From Alisma plantago-aquatica (taxonomy: Eukaryota > Streptophyta > Magnoliopsida > Alismatales > Alismataceae): a stretch of 64,000 bases of DNA. The notes beneath the pieces were generated by a model. The model was not told the origin of the DNA. It did no database searches and was given only the letters and a program-made list of their open reading frames with translations. Positions 22,458-35,198 of this stretch are shown here, one piece after another. The translations under genes were made by a program, and so were the position numbers. Location: NCBI GenBank assembly GCA_963693085.1, contig OY856409.1, positions 1,338,730,915-1,338,794,914 of the forward strand. The letters are read 5' to 3'. Position 1 is the first letter of the stretch. Every line of letters begins with the position of its first letter.

Positions 22458-25400
22458 GCATGAGAAGCAGTAAAAGGAGGTGACTTGATGAAGCAAAATA
22501 TGAATTGGCTTTAAGCAAAATGGCTGACCATAATCATTGAAATGCAACACATAAGAAATATGAGATATCACCCAAAAAACAAGACTACATGGAGAGTTCC
22601 TATCAAGCACACACCCAAATCTCACATAGCAAGAGTGAAACTTTGATCACTACATTGACTGCTCCATATAATGATTTATACATGTTAAAAAATAACCACT
22701 ACTCTTTCTAGCCACTAATAGTAGCATCAGTTGGATGTGGCTGGTCACAATGACACCATGAGACAATTAAGCATTATGCCCTCAGATTCAGAGGGCAATA
22801 CAAGTGCAGCAAAACCAACAACAAAGGAGGGCAGTACAAGTGCATAAACATTAATGATACAAGATGGAAGTATAGGTGCATCAACACAAATGATGAAGGA
22901 GGAAGGTTGTGAGAAAGAAAATAAAGAAAATAGAGAAGTAGCATTTTCTAAGTACGCACACCAATATCTACTGTCAGTGTAGTTGAACAAGCCCTTAATT
23001 CATGTGAGGTCAGTGATGGGATTCATTATACTTAATGAGTGGACATGTTCACTACATGTATTACTAAGCAATTTCCATCTATTTAGTTGATAACTTGAGC
23101 AAACCAGGCACTATGAAAGAATAAGCCATCAGCTGGAACAAACTTAAAATAAATAGAATATCCTGTGGAAAACTTTACATGGTCATATCTCAACATTATA
23201 AGCATTCGACCTACTACACAACCAGACATGTGAGGATAAAAGGAAAAGGCAGGCATCATATTCACTTTTATCTCACAAACAGATAGCTGGAAACTTACTA
23301 GAAAAATTCTCGATGCTAATCGGTATAGAATTAGACATTTGTTCATTATTGTGTTAAGATCCTCATAATCAAATAAGGTCTAGAACAACATAAGAAACTA
23401 ATTTTAGTAGAAATAAATTGAAAACAAGTTCTTATCTGTTCAATGATCCCTGTAAAAAAATGGAGAGCATACCTTGAATTGATATGTTGTTACCACGACT
23501 TCTAATCTCTTGAATTGATTTATTCAAGGTTGTACTCAACTAAAATTACGAATTAAAAGTATTACAATTTTGAGATGTAATGAAATCTAGATCAAAATCA
23601 TTACAACTTTGAGATGTAATGAATAAATTATAAACTTAAAACTTGGGTTGTTGTAAGGGTGGATAAGAAGACCTACAAGCTTTCAAGTTAAGATAACCCT
23701 GCTGCAGTTGAAATACAAGATGTAGCCATACATGTTTCGCAGCTTTGGCTCTCTGTTGCGTACCTAAAGCATATAAAAAAGATTACATTATTTTTGGTAG
23801 CTAGCCTACAAACATCTTGAATTCATGACAAATATTGCAACAAGTCAATCACAAACTTCTTAGAATGAGTAGCGTATTTAATTAGCCCTTGTCGAGACTC
23901 TATAAGCAAAGTGCCCTAAATCCAGTGAATTGCAACTACATGCAAGTCCTTTTGGGAGAAGTACTAGTTTAAGTAAATGACTAGTTATGAGGTACAAGCA
24001 ACTACCAAATCTTAGTTTGATTATGAATCCTATTTTCATGGTTCCATGAGAACGACCTCTGATTGCTCTTCTTTGAAGAGGTGCATATTTTGTGAAGAAA
24101 ATGTAACCAGTGAATAAGACCAAGAGGAAGACTAATACCTCCTTTAATAGATAGGGTCCAATCAGGTGCTCACGAGGCTCCAGATACTAAAATAGTGGAT
24201 GGTGTATACACAATTACATAATTCTTAGAGTATACTTCTCCATGTAGGCTTAGTGTTTGGTTTATATAATTCTATAGCCTTACAGTTTCACCAGAGCCAA
24301 CATGTTGATCCAGATTTTCAAAAGCAAACTAGAACAAACTACAAAACTCATCTGGTGGTATTATAGATTCTCAAATGTATAAGATTTACCTTTGTATGAA
24401 TATGATTATCACAAACGAATTTAGGTTGAGATGCAGAAGACTGAGGAGCTTGTGCGTGTTGGTTCAGCTATAAGTTCACACTTTTATCATCACAAATCCC
24501 CTGCAGATGCTACAACAATAAGAAGAAACAACATACCATAAGACGTAAGATCCTTCAAATCAACAAATCCCTTGCATATCCTCCCATGGAACCCATTGTT
24601 GGCCTACCTGGTTCATATGTCATACACAATGACATGCATTTTGGGGGAGGGGGGTTGTAGCCATAATCTCCACAAATCTTCCATTATTGTTATGTATTCT
24701 CAAATACTTCAATGCCATGTTAACTATGGCTGAAAATAATTCTACTACTCTTCCAACTTAAAACATGGTTACTTTGTTTGAGTTCTTACATTAGTCTTTT
24801 GTATGGAGACCCTGCAAAAGACTTAACATGAAGCAACTAACTAGGTATGATACTCAACTGTTTATACAAATTTGCATGTTATAAAAGAACAATAACTATC
24901 AACAATGTTGCAGGTTTCTGATAGCAAAACGTCACATAGGATTTTAAACAAAAGCCATGCTATTGCAGAACCCCATGGAGACGAAGTAATAATAGGCATC
25001 CCAAAAGGAGATGGAAGCCATCAATTAAAACAAAACAAGACTGATACAAATAGGCCAGCTCTGCATGAGGAGCCACCATCTTCATATAAATCTACTCAAC
25101 CTCCAACCGGTAGGAAGATCAAAGGAAGTGGCACAAGAATGAACAAGGCCAGGGCAAAAACTATTAGTTAAACATTTCAAAATTGGGTTGAATCAATTGA
25201 GTACCCAGATGCCCATATGAAAAAACAAAACAATCACGAACATGTATGTGCAAACTAAATTTCATGAAACTCTAAAAAGACATGTGGAAGTTCACCATAT
25301 GAGATTGGATAATGACAGTAAGTCTAGAATGCAATATGGTTTCTCATAACCCACGTACCAAAGAAGAATGTGATCTATGACGTTTTTTCAATTGATGGAG

Positions 25401-28400
25401 GAGAACCTCTACTCAGTCATACCTCCTATGTATAAGACAAGAAATACATAAATTCCATCAGCTTATGTTATACTTAAAAGTTTCATCTTCTACATGGAAA
25501 AAATACAAAAAGTCCAAGTGTGGATGACAATTGTCGTATGCTAAGTATCTAGTGCACTATCCCTATTAATTCTTAGATTGATCAAGGCAAACAGTAAGAA
25601 ATAAGCTGCGGTTGATCCAAATAGCAGGGTATTACTGCTATCGCATTAATCTCCAAAGTACATGAGAATCCTAACTCCTCATGATACCACTAATACCATG
25701 ATATTCCATGTCCTTACTGATTTGGAAGTGAAGTATTATGGCTTGCCCTAATAAAATTGAAATATATAGAGGCATAATAATATCTACATGCTTCTTGTGT
25801 TGAATAGAGGCTTACTAATAATCTCACAAGTTATCTATTTCAATAGTAAAACCTATATGAGTAAAATTTGTTTGGAGAAAGAATACTAATTAATAGTATA
25901 GATGAGCAAACATCAATATTACTTGCAATAAGTATACATAAGATATTGTGAACAACATCTTAGTAGACTGGTAAAAAAGATTAGTAGCCATACCAGGAAG
26001 TCTTGTAGTAGGCAATGCTAGTGTGAAGACTGGTTATGTACTAGGAGTTCCAGGAGATTAGAAAGACATGTGGCAATGCTTTAGGTTAAATATTAAATCT
26101 CGAGCACGGTTAGCATGTAATTTAAAAACAACCATAGTATGTAGAACAAGTTCAAACTACTAAATATCCGAAGCTCAGCAAGAGCCTAAATGCAAGACAC
26201 AATGGAGTGTATAATCACATAAGATACTAAATTAAGTAGCATCAATGGATGAAACACTATCATGCAGTTTAGAACTATTGGGACTGACAATAGTAAAACT
26301 AAAGCTACAGAAAAAATATGGAATCATATAAGTCAACTGCTCTGAGAGCCATTGCCACAATAGGAAAGAATATAATACATGACGTAATAAAGGAAATAGA
26401 AAACTCGTAAAAATCATTCCTTATCCGAGGGACTACAAGGCATGAGAAATATTTATTCAGCATGTCCAAATCTTTTGGAAAGCCATCTGACCATTTAACC
26501 CAATATAAGGAAAACTAATGTTGAAGTGGTAAACTAAAACAACAAGATCAATGACAAGAATTATCACATAGTTGTCCGTTCAAATTTGTGAATGAATATA
26601 AAATACTTCATGTTATGATACAATGAAAAAATGGTTTGAATGAAGGAATTATATACCTAATGGAATGCATATTCTCCCATGCCACCCATTGGTGTCCTTG
26701 ATGACGAAGCCTACCCCACTAGTAGTGTGGAATGATAAGTGACACCGGTTTGGCCAATCAGTTGTTGAATGCCTTAATAGGCATCATTTTGGAAAGAAGC
26801 TATATTTTCCATTGTATATTCCCTTATCACCAACTTGCATTTGTATATCAGCTGAAACGCAAAGACAGTTGTGATATTTCCTATAAATAACTAGTTTAGT
26901 TGATAACTTGGGAAGCAAAAGAACCTATGACGAAGGAGAGTCTGACCCTCTGCCGTGTCTAGATCCTTCATGTGTCAAAGGAGCCATATCCCACTTCCCT
27001 CCCCTTCATCTCCTCACCTGCAGCCACTAACACATCAAACTAGACATTCTAGAAATGCTTATAAATGCTCAATGTTGGTGTCATGTAAGAAATGACCATC
27101 AAATATAGTCCCTCAACACTATTAGCTTCGCTTTTAACAGCAGTAGAAGTAGCTTATATCACCATCTACACAAATAAGCCATAAGAAAATTATGGTTATA
27201 ATACTATAAGTCGATCCAACAGATTAATGCGACTCACCATTGGATGAGAATTCTAAAATTTCCTATGGAACTTCTCCAATGTGTCCACTAGACAAACTTA
27301 TTGACTAATTTTCCTACAATAAAACATTAATACGATGATGACTCATCCTATGAAGATGCACAATACGGTGAGCAGTTGAAGGAAAGAACTCAAAGTCACA
27401 GGTTGGCTTTTCTATTATTTCTGAGTAGACCGTATGAGCAGAAGGAAAACTAATTGTAGCTTCCCAACAATTCCAAAGTAGGTGGTGAATTAATTTTTAT
27501 CTTCCTAACATCTTGAAGTCTTCACGTAACCTTAATACAAAGAAGGAAACTAAGGATTGAACATTTAAATCTGACCAGAAGATTAAGACCTGGAAGTTTT
27601 TTATGTCTGAACTAGGAAAATGAGAGCTTCTCTTGCTAGAAGAAAGCTTGCTATTTCAAAGAAGGATCAAAGCTAATTAATATAAGTTTCTAGGATTGCG
27701 TCCCTCCTCTTGTGACAAATAGTGCAGCTTTGTGTGCTCTGCAAAATTGGGTTTACATAATGCAATGTCGTGCATAGGTTCACATATGGATACAAGATCA
27801 TTTTCACTCAGAAAAAAACTTGAATATCTTATTCTTCCATACGTTGTTTGACCGTCTTTTTATACAATAATTAGTTGGCATTCATTCACTCTCAAAATTT
27901 TTTAATGCTACTTGTTCAGCTCTAAAGTAAAAAAATTGACCGTGTTACAAGTCTCTCATTCCTTATAGTAGGTTCTGACACCATTTATTTTGTAATATAA
28001 CCCAGAGATTCCAATGCCTTTACAAGTGTTATTCAGTTAACTAAGTTTTGTAGAATGTGGGAGGCATGCCTTCATCACCATACTCTAGAATTCTCCCAAT
28101 AACAATATCAAGAGGGAAGCAGAAATCACCCCCTACAGATTTTGCTAGATTAATATCAACTCCTATATTGTTTAATATTATCGTTATCTTTGCCCCCTGG
28201 GGCACCTACGCATACAAATTATTGAGGATTTTGGGATACTCAAAAAGAACATTATATATGTCATGCACATTTCACTGATCCAAAAGAAAAAGTTAGGTAC
28301 TATTCTTGATGGAGAATTTTCTAAGAAACAACGAGATAGATTACATCAGTTACTGTCTTCCAGATATGAAACTTACCAGAAGGAAAAAAATCAGGTACCA

Positions 28401-29000
28401 TTCTTGATTGCTTATCCTTCAATTATATTTGCAACTTTTCAGAGACAAGTCCTGTTTTGTATGAAAAGAAAAACATGCCTAAAATAGTAACAGGCACATG
28501 GATTCCACTAATAACAATAAAAGAATGACACATAATGCATATGTAGTAGCCAAATCTGGACCATGAAGAGAGTCCATAGTAAGCATAATAAAACAAGTTC
28601 TTAAATTGACACTAACACCAATGAAAATTTGGACGATTGAGAAAGTCCACAACAAGTACAATTAATACAAAATGTTAAGGCAATATGTATCCATATATGC
28701 ATCACTGTACTCAAATTCAACACTTATGACTAAATGTTAAGAAAATATCCATGTTCCATATATGAAATTGACACAAGAATGAAGGTCTTTCCTGAAAAGG
28801 AATATAGATGATGGTTATAAAAATAGACAATATCATAACCAGATCACATAATTAAAAAAAATATCAGTGTGCAAAATTTCATTTTCCCCATGTAGAAACT
28901 TATAACCATGCACACAAAAGCCTACTCTGATAATTCCAGACGGAAGCCGCAACCATCAGGAGCCGATTTCTGATTTCAAGCCAAGAAGAGTAACCGGACA
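22458..29000. other. Interior of CACTA element 1: no recognised gene
   Basis: This is AT-rich, intron-like sequence with frequent stops in all frames. Patches stand out: 22770-22900 (plus strand) reads as repeated EGNTSA/EGSTSA-like words broken by stops, and 24905-25171 is an 88-codon open frame with a basic end (GRKIKGSGTRMNKARAKTIS) that I do not recognise. These could be exons of further captured DNA or chance. No transposase, zinc knuckle or RT motif was seen. Confidence 0.5.
24905..25171 (+). other. Unrecognised 88-codon open frame in CACTA element 1
   Basis: The frame starts MLQVSDSKTSHRILNKSH and ends with a basic stretch. A run of AG-ended sequence (AACAATGTTGCAG) at its start could be a splice acceptor, so it may be an exon rather than a whole gene. 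Its composition (Lys, Ser, Pro-rich, hydrophilic) is more protein-like than its neighbours, but there is no motif I can name. It may be chance. Confidence 0.25.
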
Positions 29001-29230
29001 AATTAGGGATGGTCAGTTAACCACTACAGTGACACCGGCGAGGAAGAAGGAGGCTAGATCTGAGTCGACTCCCCAAAATTCTAGTATTGCGTCAGATGAA
29101 GAACATCACGACAGAAGAGACAGTGACAACAACTTCGTCTCCACGTCTTCGGCGGGTCTGCGTCCCGTTTCCCTTATTTGCCTCCCTGTAGTGTTGCAAA
29201 AGCAGGGTCACGAAACCCCTATCTAAGAGA
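28930..29230 (+). other. GC-richer segment, possible captured exon or leader, in CACTA element 1
   Basis: Unlike the surrounding AT-rich DNA, this patch is balanced in composition and contains a 65-codon plus-strand frame (29029-29226) beginning MTPARKKEARSESTP, rich in Asp, Glu, Arg and Ser. It could be an exon of captured DNA or the GC-rich leader that CACTA genes often carry near their ends. I do not recognise it. Confidence 0.3.
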
Positions 29231-29718
29231 ATCCAAGAATACAGTCGGGTTATGATGAGGATATGCGTTCAAATTTTTATCGTCTGAACCGTATAATAAA
29301 CAAGAGTGGAGAGAAGATGGGAGTAGAAAAAGGGGGATGCAGATAAATAGAAAAATGATAGAGAAAAATACGGAGGAAGGGGTCGTAGGAGGGCTAATCG
29401 AGGGAGGAATGACTCAACACAAGGGAGGAGATAGGGAGAGGAAGGGCGGTAGAAGGGGTGTGAGGGAATTTTTTTGTGAAACACGCTACAAGAAAAATGA
29501 AAAAAAGGCGGCAGCCAGGCAAGACATATTTTTAAACAACTTGTGATTAGCATCTTTAGGACGATAATTATAACCGCTTTGTAGTAAATAGTTAACGTCA
29601 ATATTAGCTATACTTATTTCACTGACACATTTAAAATTTGTATGGAATACTCATAATTTACTATACTTAATTAAATGTAGCTAAATTAAATGTAGTTAAT
29701 TACTATTTTTTTGTAGTG

Positions 29719-31273
29719 TTTTAGAACTCAAAGGATCTACAATTATTCAAGAGAAATCAAAATTGCATGTAGATCAACAAGTATGACAAAATTAAAAGTG
29801 CATAATAATATGATTGGGTTTAAGTTATATAACCCGCCTCAAGAACAACTTCAAAACTCCAAGCTCCAAAGCCTCACTTCCCAAGATTGAAGATGGACTT
29901 CACAACTCGTATATATGAAAAGAATCACCATGTATAAACAATTGGTGAAGAAGAAAAGAAAAGAAGAACAAAACCCTAAAATCTTGCTTCAATCCAAGGT
30001 TGAAGATGATCATGTCCTCACCTTAGGGTTAAGCATGAGCTCCTTCTTGCTCCTTAACACCTTTGCATGACACCCTAGTGCTCTTGCACGATATGCCACC
30101 ACTCATGCATGATATGCCACTCACTTTCACGATATGCCACTCACTTGGGATCAAAACTCTTCACTATGGCCGATATCACCCCATATGGCTGATATCACCC
30201 TACTTGGCCGATATGCTCTTGCTATGGGCGATACCCAAGGACCTATGCACGATATCTTTTCACTCATGCACGATAGAATAACTCTATGCACAATACCTTA
30301 GGGAAGGAGGGTAGTAAGAGTAAAAAAATTTCACTAAAGGGTGAAACTAGGGGTATATATACTTGTTGTTCATGAAGGAGTATAAAAATGAGGTGTCATC
30401 AATTTGAGCTAGTAGGTGCCATGTGTCCATGCATGGATGACACATGTACATGCTGGCATAAACATTTATCTTGAAATTCAAAACACTTGAGGATAATCTA
30501 GGGATGAATTTCGTCCATTACTTATCCCTTTGAATAAAATATATCAATTATATCACCACTTTATTCACAACCCGATACAACTTTTCGAAGGAAGTTGTAA
30601 CCCAAAACACCTCACCTCCTTGAGGTGCTTTGCACGACATGGCCTTTGCTAAGAGTCCACAAAATGATATGAGGCTTGTCCTATGGATCCTTGTCCGATA
30701 GGCACTCATATATAAGCTTTTCAACTTGATACATCTCAAGGTAGGGTTTCATATTCAACCCCCTTTGTTAGTCATTTCATTACCAAGAGTACCATCATTC
30801 ATAATTTATTCAAACATGGTGTCTCCTTCTTTCTTTCTACTCTACATGATACTAGGAGGGAGTAGGGACACTCTAGAGGTGGTAATTTGCATATCAACCC
30901 TACATTTTGGGTAAGTTATAATTTGTACCAAAATTGGTGCACAATGCACTGACATAATTCAAACAAGATGCAACTTGAAATTTAGGCTTTCCACAAGAAA
31001 TCCTTTAACATCATTCTCTCTCTTATGATTCTAAAACACGTGAGGTACATTCAACATGTGACATTTTGCAATATAACCCCTCATCTTGGGTAAATGACAC
31101 TTTATTCCCAAACTATCATATAATGCACAAACAGTTTGCAAATAAGCTCAAACTTGAATGTTAAACTCTAAAAGAGTCTTAATTACTTTTCAAAATATTA
31201 AAACAAGTTTGTAAACAACTTACTTAAGAAAAACTTCTAGGGTTAAGCCATAACCTAGGTCAGGGATGTTACA
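29719..31273 (-). repeat. Element 1 right (5') LTR, part b
   Basis: It resumes with TTTTAGAACTCAAAGGATC, matching 11240 onward in the left LTR, and runs to the LTR terminus GATGTTACA at 31273. It contains the same CGATATG-rich block (about 30090-30290). The three bases 29719-29721 are the CACTA target duplication. Confidence 0.9.
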
Positions 31274-31278
31274 TTAAG
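31274..31278. repeat. Target-site duplication TTAAG, right, of gypsy element 1
   Basis: Exact repeat of the TTAAG at 8525-8529. Confidence 0.9.
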
Positions 31279-31329
31279 CATCATTATCATTGCTAAACAA
31301 TCATGAAACCAACAAAGTGTAGTGACCAT
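31279..31329 (-). mobile_element. Host LTR, piece 2 (51 bp between two nested insertions)
   Basis: This is a sliver of the host LTR left between gypsy element 1 and CACTA element 2. It ends GTAGTGACCAT; the same GTAGTGACCA word recurs in the continuation beyond 52216, supporting continuity. CAT at 31327-31329 is the target duplication of CACTA element 2. Confidence 0.65.
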
Positions 31330-31341
31330 CACTACAAAAAA

Positions 31342-31560
31342 ATGGGCAATTATTCAAGAACATCTATGAGGAACTAAGAAATGTGAATACCAAAGTCTAT
31401 TTGTGAGGACTCACCCCTCAAATACAAGACTGCATCCGTCAAGCGTGTTTTTAGCATAAGTAGACATTTTTTAGGGACACTAATCCCTCACAACTTCATT
31501 ATTCACCCTTCATTCTGTGAAAAATAGTTGGTAAGGATTTCCTACCATCCAGTAATACTT
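31342..31560. repeat. Subterminal repeats of CACTA element 2 (left)
   Basis: Degenerate copies of a CCCTCA / TGTGAGG motif occur (GTGAGGACTCACCCCTCAAA, CTAATCCCTCACAAC) close to the left terminus. They correspond to the denser set at the right end. Confidence 0.6.
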
Positions 31561-33277
31561 TCCCTCCATGCCTAAGTATTCATTGACTATCTAAATATAA
31601 AAGCCCAAAATAAACCTACATATGCTCTGTTTGGTAGCACTCTCTGCCTCCCCCTACTCCTCTCACAATTGTCACTGATTATCAATTGCCGCCGCACTCA
31701 AAGGGATCCATCCTCTATTACACTGAGGGTTGACCCCGCATCAACTCTGCTTGTTGCCTCTAATGAGGGCTCATTCTTAGGGTGTTGTATTTCTCCTTGG
31801 GCGACAGTCTTATTTTCTTAGACATATCACAAGACCACTGCGACCCCATCCAAATCCTGATCGAATCAGAGGCTTCCACTTGGTAAGTTTCCGTTGATGT
31901 TTCCCAACCTATTCAATAGGATTATGCGTACTTCTACTCTACTTGTCAATTAGAATACCAATGGCAAACTCATCCCTAAAATCGGCATCATACCTCTCTT
32001 CCAAAAAGTAAATAATACCAAATTTAGGGGGTTGTTTGGCTCGTTGCTTTACCAATGATGGTAGTTATGAAAACCTTTAGGGTCCATTTGTTCCCCATAA
32101 TTGTGACTCCTAGTATTTCAATGCAGTTTATCAATGATTCTGGAACCACTACGGATCGAGTAGCTAATAAATTCTATTGTCCAGAACAACAAGTTGCATA
32201 CACAAAAAGTTAAATTATTAGTTGGATACATCATTTTTAAATGCCATCATGCATGGCATGATTTGAAATCTCACCAAAGTTTATGATATGAATACCAGAC
32301 CAAATGTTGCTCGGTATTCTATCTACTAAACATACTTAATATGTGTATAAATATTGGCGATTCAAATGATGGCGGTTGAATGACCCCTTATATGATAAAG
32401 AAAGATGATTCAACCTAACACTAACCATTATGGGTTGGTTCATTTTCACTAAGCTTAGATGATAATTTTGTGGCCAAACTGTCTTCAACAAATAGGATAC
32501 TAACTGATAAGTCCCAATTTTATTGACCTTTCCTGAATGTTCACATTTTAGAAGACTTAAATCAAGTCAAATTAAATCCAACCAAATATTTTTTTATCCG
32601 CTGCAATCTATACGTAATATTTATCTTCAACATTTAAGGAGATATTTCAAGTTGGAGAGTTTTGTACAAAGAGTTTGTTTATTATTAATCTTTCAACCAT
32701 AAATAAATTCCCACTGTCAGTGCACCTTTTCTTTCTATCTTACCAATGATTAATCATATGATAATTCCCAAATAGTGATGCACAGAAAGATCTCATTTGA
32801 CCATAAACTTGTATGTTGATTAGTGATTAGTTAGTCAACTAAGGGTAAAACATTATGACAAATATCTGACATCACTTAGCAACCTAGGAGGGTCCATTTA
32901 TAACATTAACAATTTCTAAGCTCTAGCTGTTGTCTGAAAACCTGGAAGTGCGTTAACTTTTTAGATAACAAGCATAGGTTGCTTTATTTATATTATTGTT
33001 TCCATTGAAACTCAAATTACTCATAGTAAGGGTTCCCATCATTTGAAAACTTTAACTAAGAATACCCAATACATGTCAAACATGTATGTTATATACAAAT
33101 CAAAGTTATAATAAAGGGATACCAAACAAGAGTGACATATACTTAAGGTAATATAAGATAATCAGTTTAAAGAAAAAAAATGGTCTCAAAAATATTCTTT
33201 ATTGAATGAACATGGTGTTGTGGAGTTTTCTTCCAAAAAAAAATAAAAAAAAAAGATAGGAACATACAAAACATCAT
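31561..33277. other. Left interior of CACTA element 2: no gene recognised
   Basis: A relatively GC-rich patch at about 31630-31900, with pyrimidine-rich runs, resembles the leader found near the ends of CACTA elements (compare 60800-61185). The rest is AT-rich with stops in all frames. Nothing else could be assigned. Confidence 0.45.
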
Positions 33278-33412
33278 AAACATAAATATAGAATTGTAAT
33301 TGTGGTGACACATCTCGTTATCACATAAAACTCAGAGAAGTTGATTTTCTTGAGTTTCTTCCTCGTTTCTATTTGATTACTAGCTAGAAAAACATAAATA
33401 TAGAATTGTAAT
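33278..33412. repeat. 112-bp offset direct duplication including an LTR tip
   Basis: The stretch 33278-33325 (23 bases of flank plus TGTGGTGACACATCTCGTTA and a few more) is repeated at 33390-33437, where it is the junction of flank and true LTR start. The 25 LTR-tip bases at 33301-33325 are followed by about 62 bases of unrelated filler before the second copy. The flank therefore occurs twice, each time joined to an LTR terminus. Confidence 0.85.
33408..33412. repeat. Target-site duplication GTAAT, left, of gypsy element 2
   Basis: GTAAT precedes TGTGGTGACAC at 33413 and is repeated at 44461-44465 after the LTR end CCTTACA. Confidence 0.85.
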
Positions 33413-35198
33413 TGTGGTGACACATCCCGTTATCACACAGACAACGAAATGCCACGCGAACACGTACGGAAACATCATAAACCACATATTACCAAAAACA
33501 TGAGTTAATTATAACTGATTGCGGAAAGCAGATAAACAAAGAAACTATTACATCCAGATCCTCATCCTGCAAGGAAACATGCTATATAAATATTTACATG
33601 CCTTGATATATGTCCACAACTTATAGGAAACAGCTGTCCTGTCAGCACAAGAGTTCATCACCTGTTTATACATACATAACAAGCCACGTAAGGCCAACAT
33701 CAGGATATACAAAGCTACATCAGCTATACATCATAAAACATCATCAAAATACCCATGAGGACCTGAGAGTACAAGGATGACTCTAGGACTCTACTACAAA
33801 ACAACCAAAACAACACCATATCCATCTCTTGCCTCCTACTGCTCTTCTTACTGCTCGAACGCAACCTCACGACCACCACCACATCTAGCACGATCACCTA
33901 AAAAGGTTGTAAACCAACGAGGTGAGACACACAGTCCCAATGAGAAACATAACTCCCCGTTGAAACTATAAAACTTCAGGAAAAGCAGGTAAAGCGGATA
34001 ACTGAAATCAGCAGATCATAAGAGAAGCATCCTGAGCAGAACTTATTTTATGAACAATCTTACCAGATATCCAGGAGGCATATAACCAAGTATTTCTTTA
34101 TGGAACATGATTGAAAAGATCATCTTTATAAGAACTTATCACAAAGTATAAGGATCGTACAAATAACTGCAAGGTATAACGAGATCAGCTATATAAGCAA
34201 CGCCTCAACCAATGTTCTATGTTTTGCCTTCAGCAATGTATTCTATAAGGCTGTATTATGATTTATTATGCCTTGAGGAAGTGAGCTGTCCCGCTCAAAT
34301 CCAACATTTGGATGCGAAGCCCAAAACCGGTGCCATACAAGGTCATTGGGAGAGCCGAACTCCATGACCTCACCTCTTTGTGGTTAGTGTACAAAAACCA
34401 AAGCAGGACCGTAGTCTCTTACTTGAGTGGCCTCATCCACAGGGTTATCTCACACAGTCTACCCTTTTTATCATGAGCCACGGGCCTATTCACCATGTTC
34501 CTGAGCCATGAACGCATTCATGCTCCTTTACACTGAACCATGGGCCTGATCACCATGCTCTTATACACATATTGAGTCCACAACTGCAGTTGCACTCTAA
34601 TCCTCCTATTTTCGTCTAGGAGAAACCCCACATATTCAACAATATGTGCTCCAGGTAATCCCACAGGATAAACCTGTTTCACCATCACCTGCTACTGGCG
34701 ATGATGGATCTATAGCCAGGGAAAACTACATGAAATGTTCCACTGTAATTAATTAGTATATTTTCAGTGGATTGTTGAGGCAACCAAGTTATAAAACATA
34801 AAAACATTGAGTTACATTATTACCATGGGATCTAAATCCCTCATCACAGAATGCCACTGCCTCTCAAGGCTTACATCATCACCATGGGATAGCAATCCCT
34901 TATCACAACATCAAAGGATAACACCTCAACTAGGCACTCAGCCTTTATCAGGTCGACAGACCTTTCACATCATACTGGTGATACATGTTACTTTATCAAT
35001 AAGGATTTTCATCATTGAGTGTTATACAGAACACATACACCTCATAGCTCTTACCTGTCTATGAATTCATTTGATTCACCTGCATGGTTAGTATGCATAT
35101 CAAGAGAGATAACTGAATCACCAAACATATATCTTTATGATTATCATGCTATTAAGCTTGAGGATGGACATGATTGTAACAACATCCATGATCATAGC
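33413..35198 (-). repeat. Element 2 left (3') LTR, truncated (about 1.79 kb)
   Basis: It aligns with 39988-41776 of the right LTR and then stops after GATCATAGCTA, jumping directly into the GGGATTTCGCCCCC sequence that follows pol. The missing portion corresponds to 41777-44460. In element orientation this is the start of the 3' LTR (U3, with the promoter) plus the polypurine tract. Confidence 0.9.

Larger units (their letters stand above)
20335..29718. mobile_element. CACTA element 1 (9384 bp), non-autonomous, carrying a captured host gene
   Basis: The ends are CACTATGAAAAATATGG on the left and, in reverse complement, CACTACAAAAAAATAGT on the right. Both are followed inside by TAACTACA, giving roughly 28-bp imperfect terminal inverted repeats. 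A 3-bp duplication TTT flanks the insert, and the empty site is visible in the partner LTR. Subterminal sequence at both ends is rich in TGTAGCTA-like words (about 20370-20760 and 29580-29718), the kind of repeats that CACTA transposases bind. I found no TNPD or TNPA-type transposase inside. The interior holds a STOP1-like zinc-finger pseudogene at 21330-22457 and several unassigned fragments. It therefore depends on a transposase supplied from elsewhere, or is dead. Confidence 0.9.
8530..31273 (-). mobile_element. Gypsy element 1 (Ty3/gypsy chromovirus, Tekay/Del-like), with nested CACTA
   Basis: This is a complete but decayed LTR retrotransposon on the minus strand: left (3') LTR 8530-12796, internal region 12797-17623, right (5') LTR 17624-31273 interrupted by a CACTA element at 20335-29718. 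It is bounded by a perfect 5-bp duplication TTAAG. Without the CACTA and its 3-bp duplication it measures about 13.4 kb. The domain order on the minus strand is gag, CCHC, protease, RT, RNase H, integrase, chromodomain-like end, which is the Ty3/gypsy order. The GPY-type motif and chromodomain-like C terminus point to the plant chromovirus Tekay/Del clade, known for very long LTRs. Several stops and lost catalytic residues make it non-autonomous now. Confidence 0.92.

Noticed and set aside
29480..29510. A second CACTA terminus (ACACGCTACAAGAAAAATG)
   Set aside because: It resembles CACTACAAGAAAA but lacks the CACTA start, has no partner end and lies within CACTA element 1. Probably a subterminal repeat or chance.
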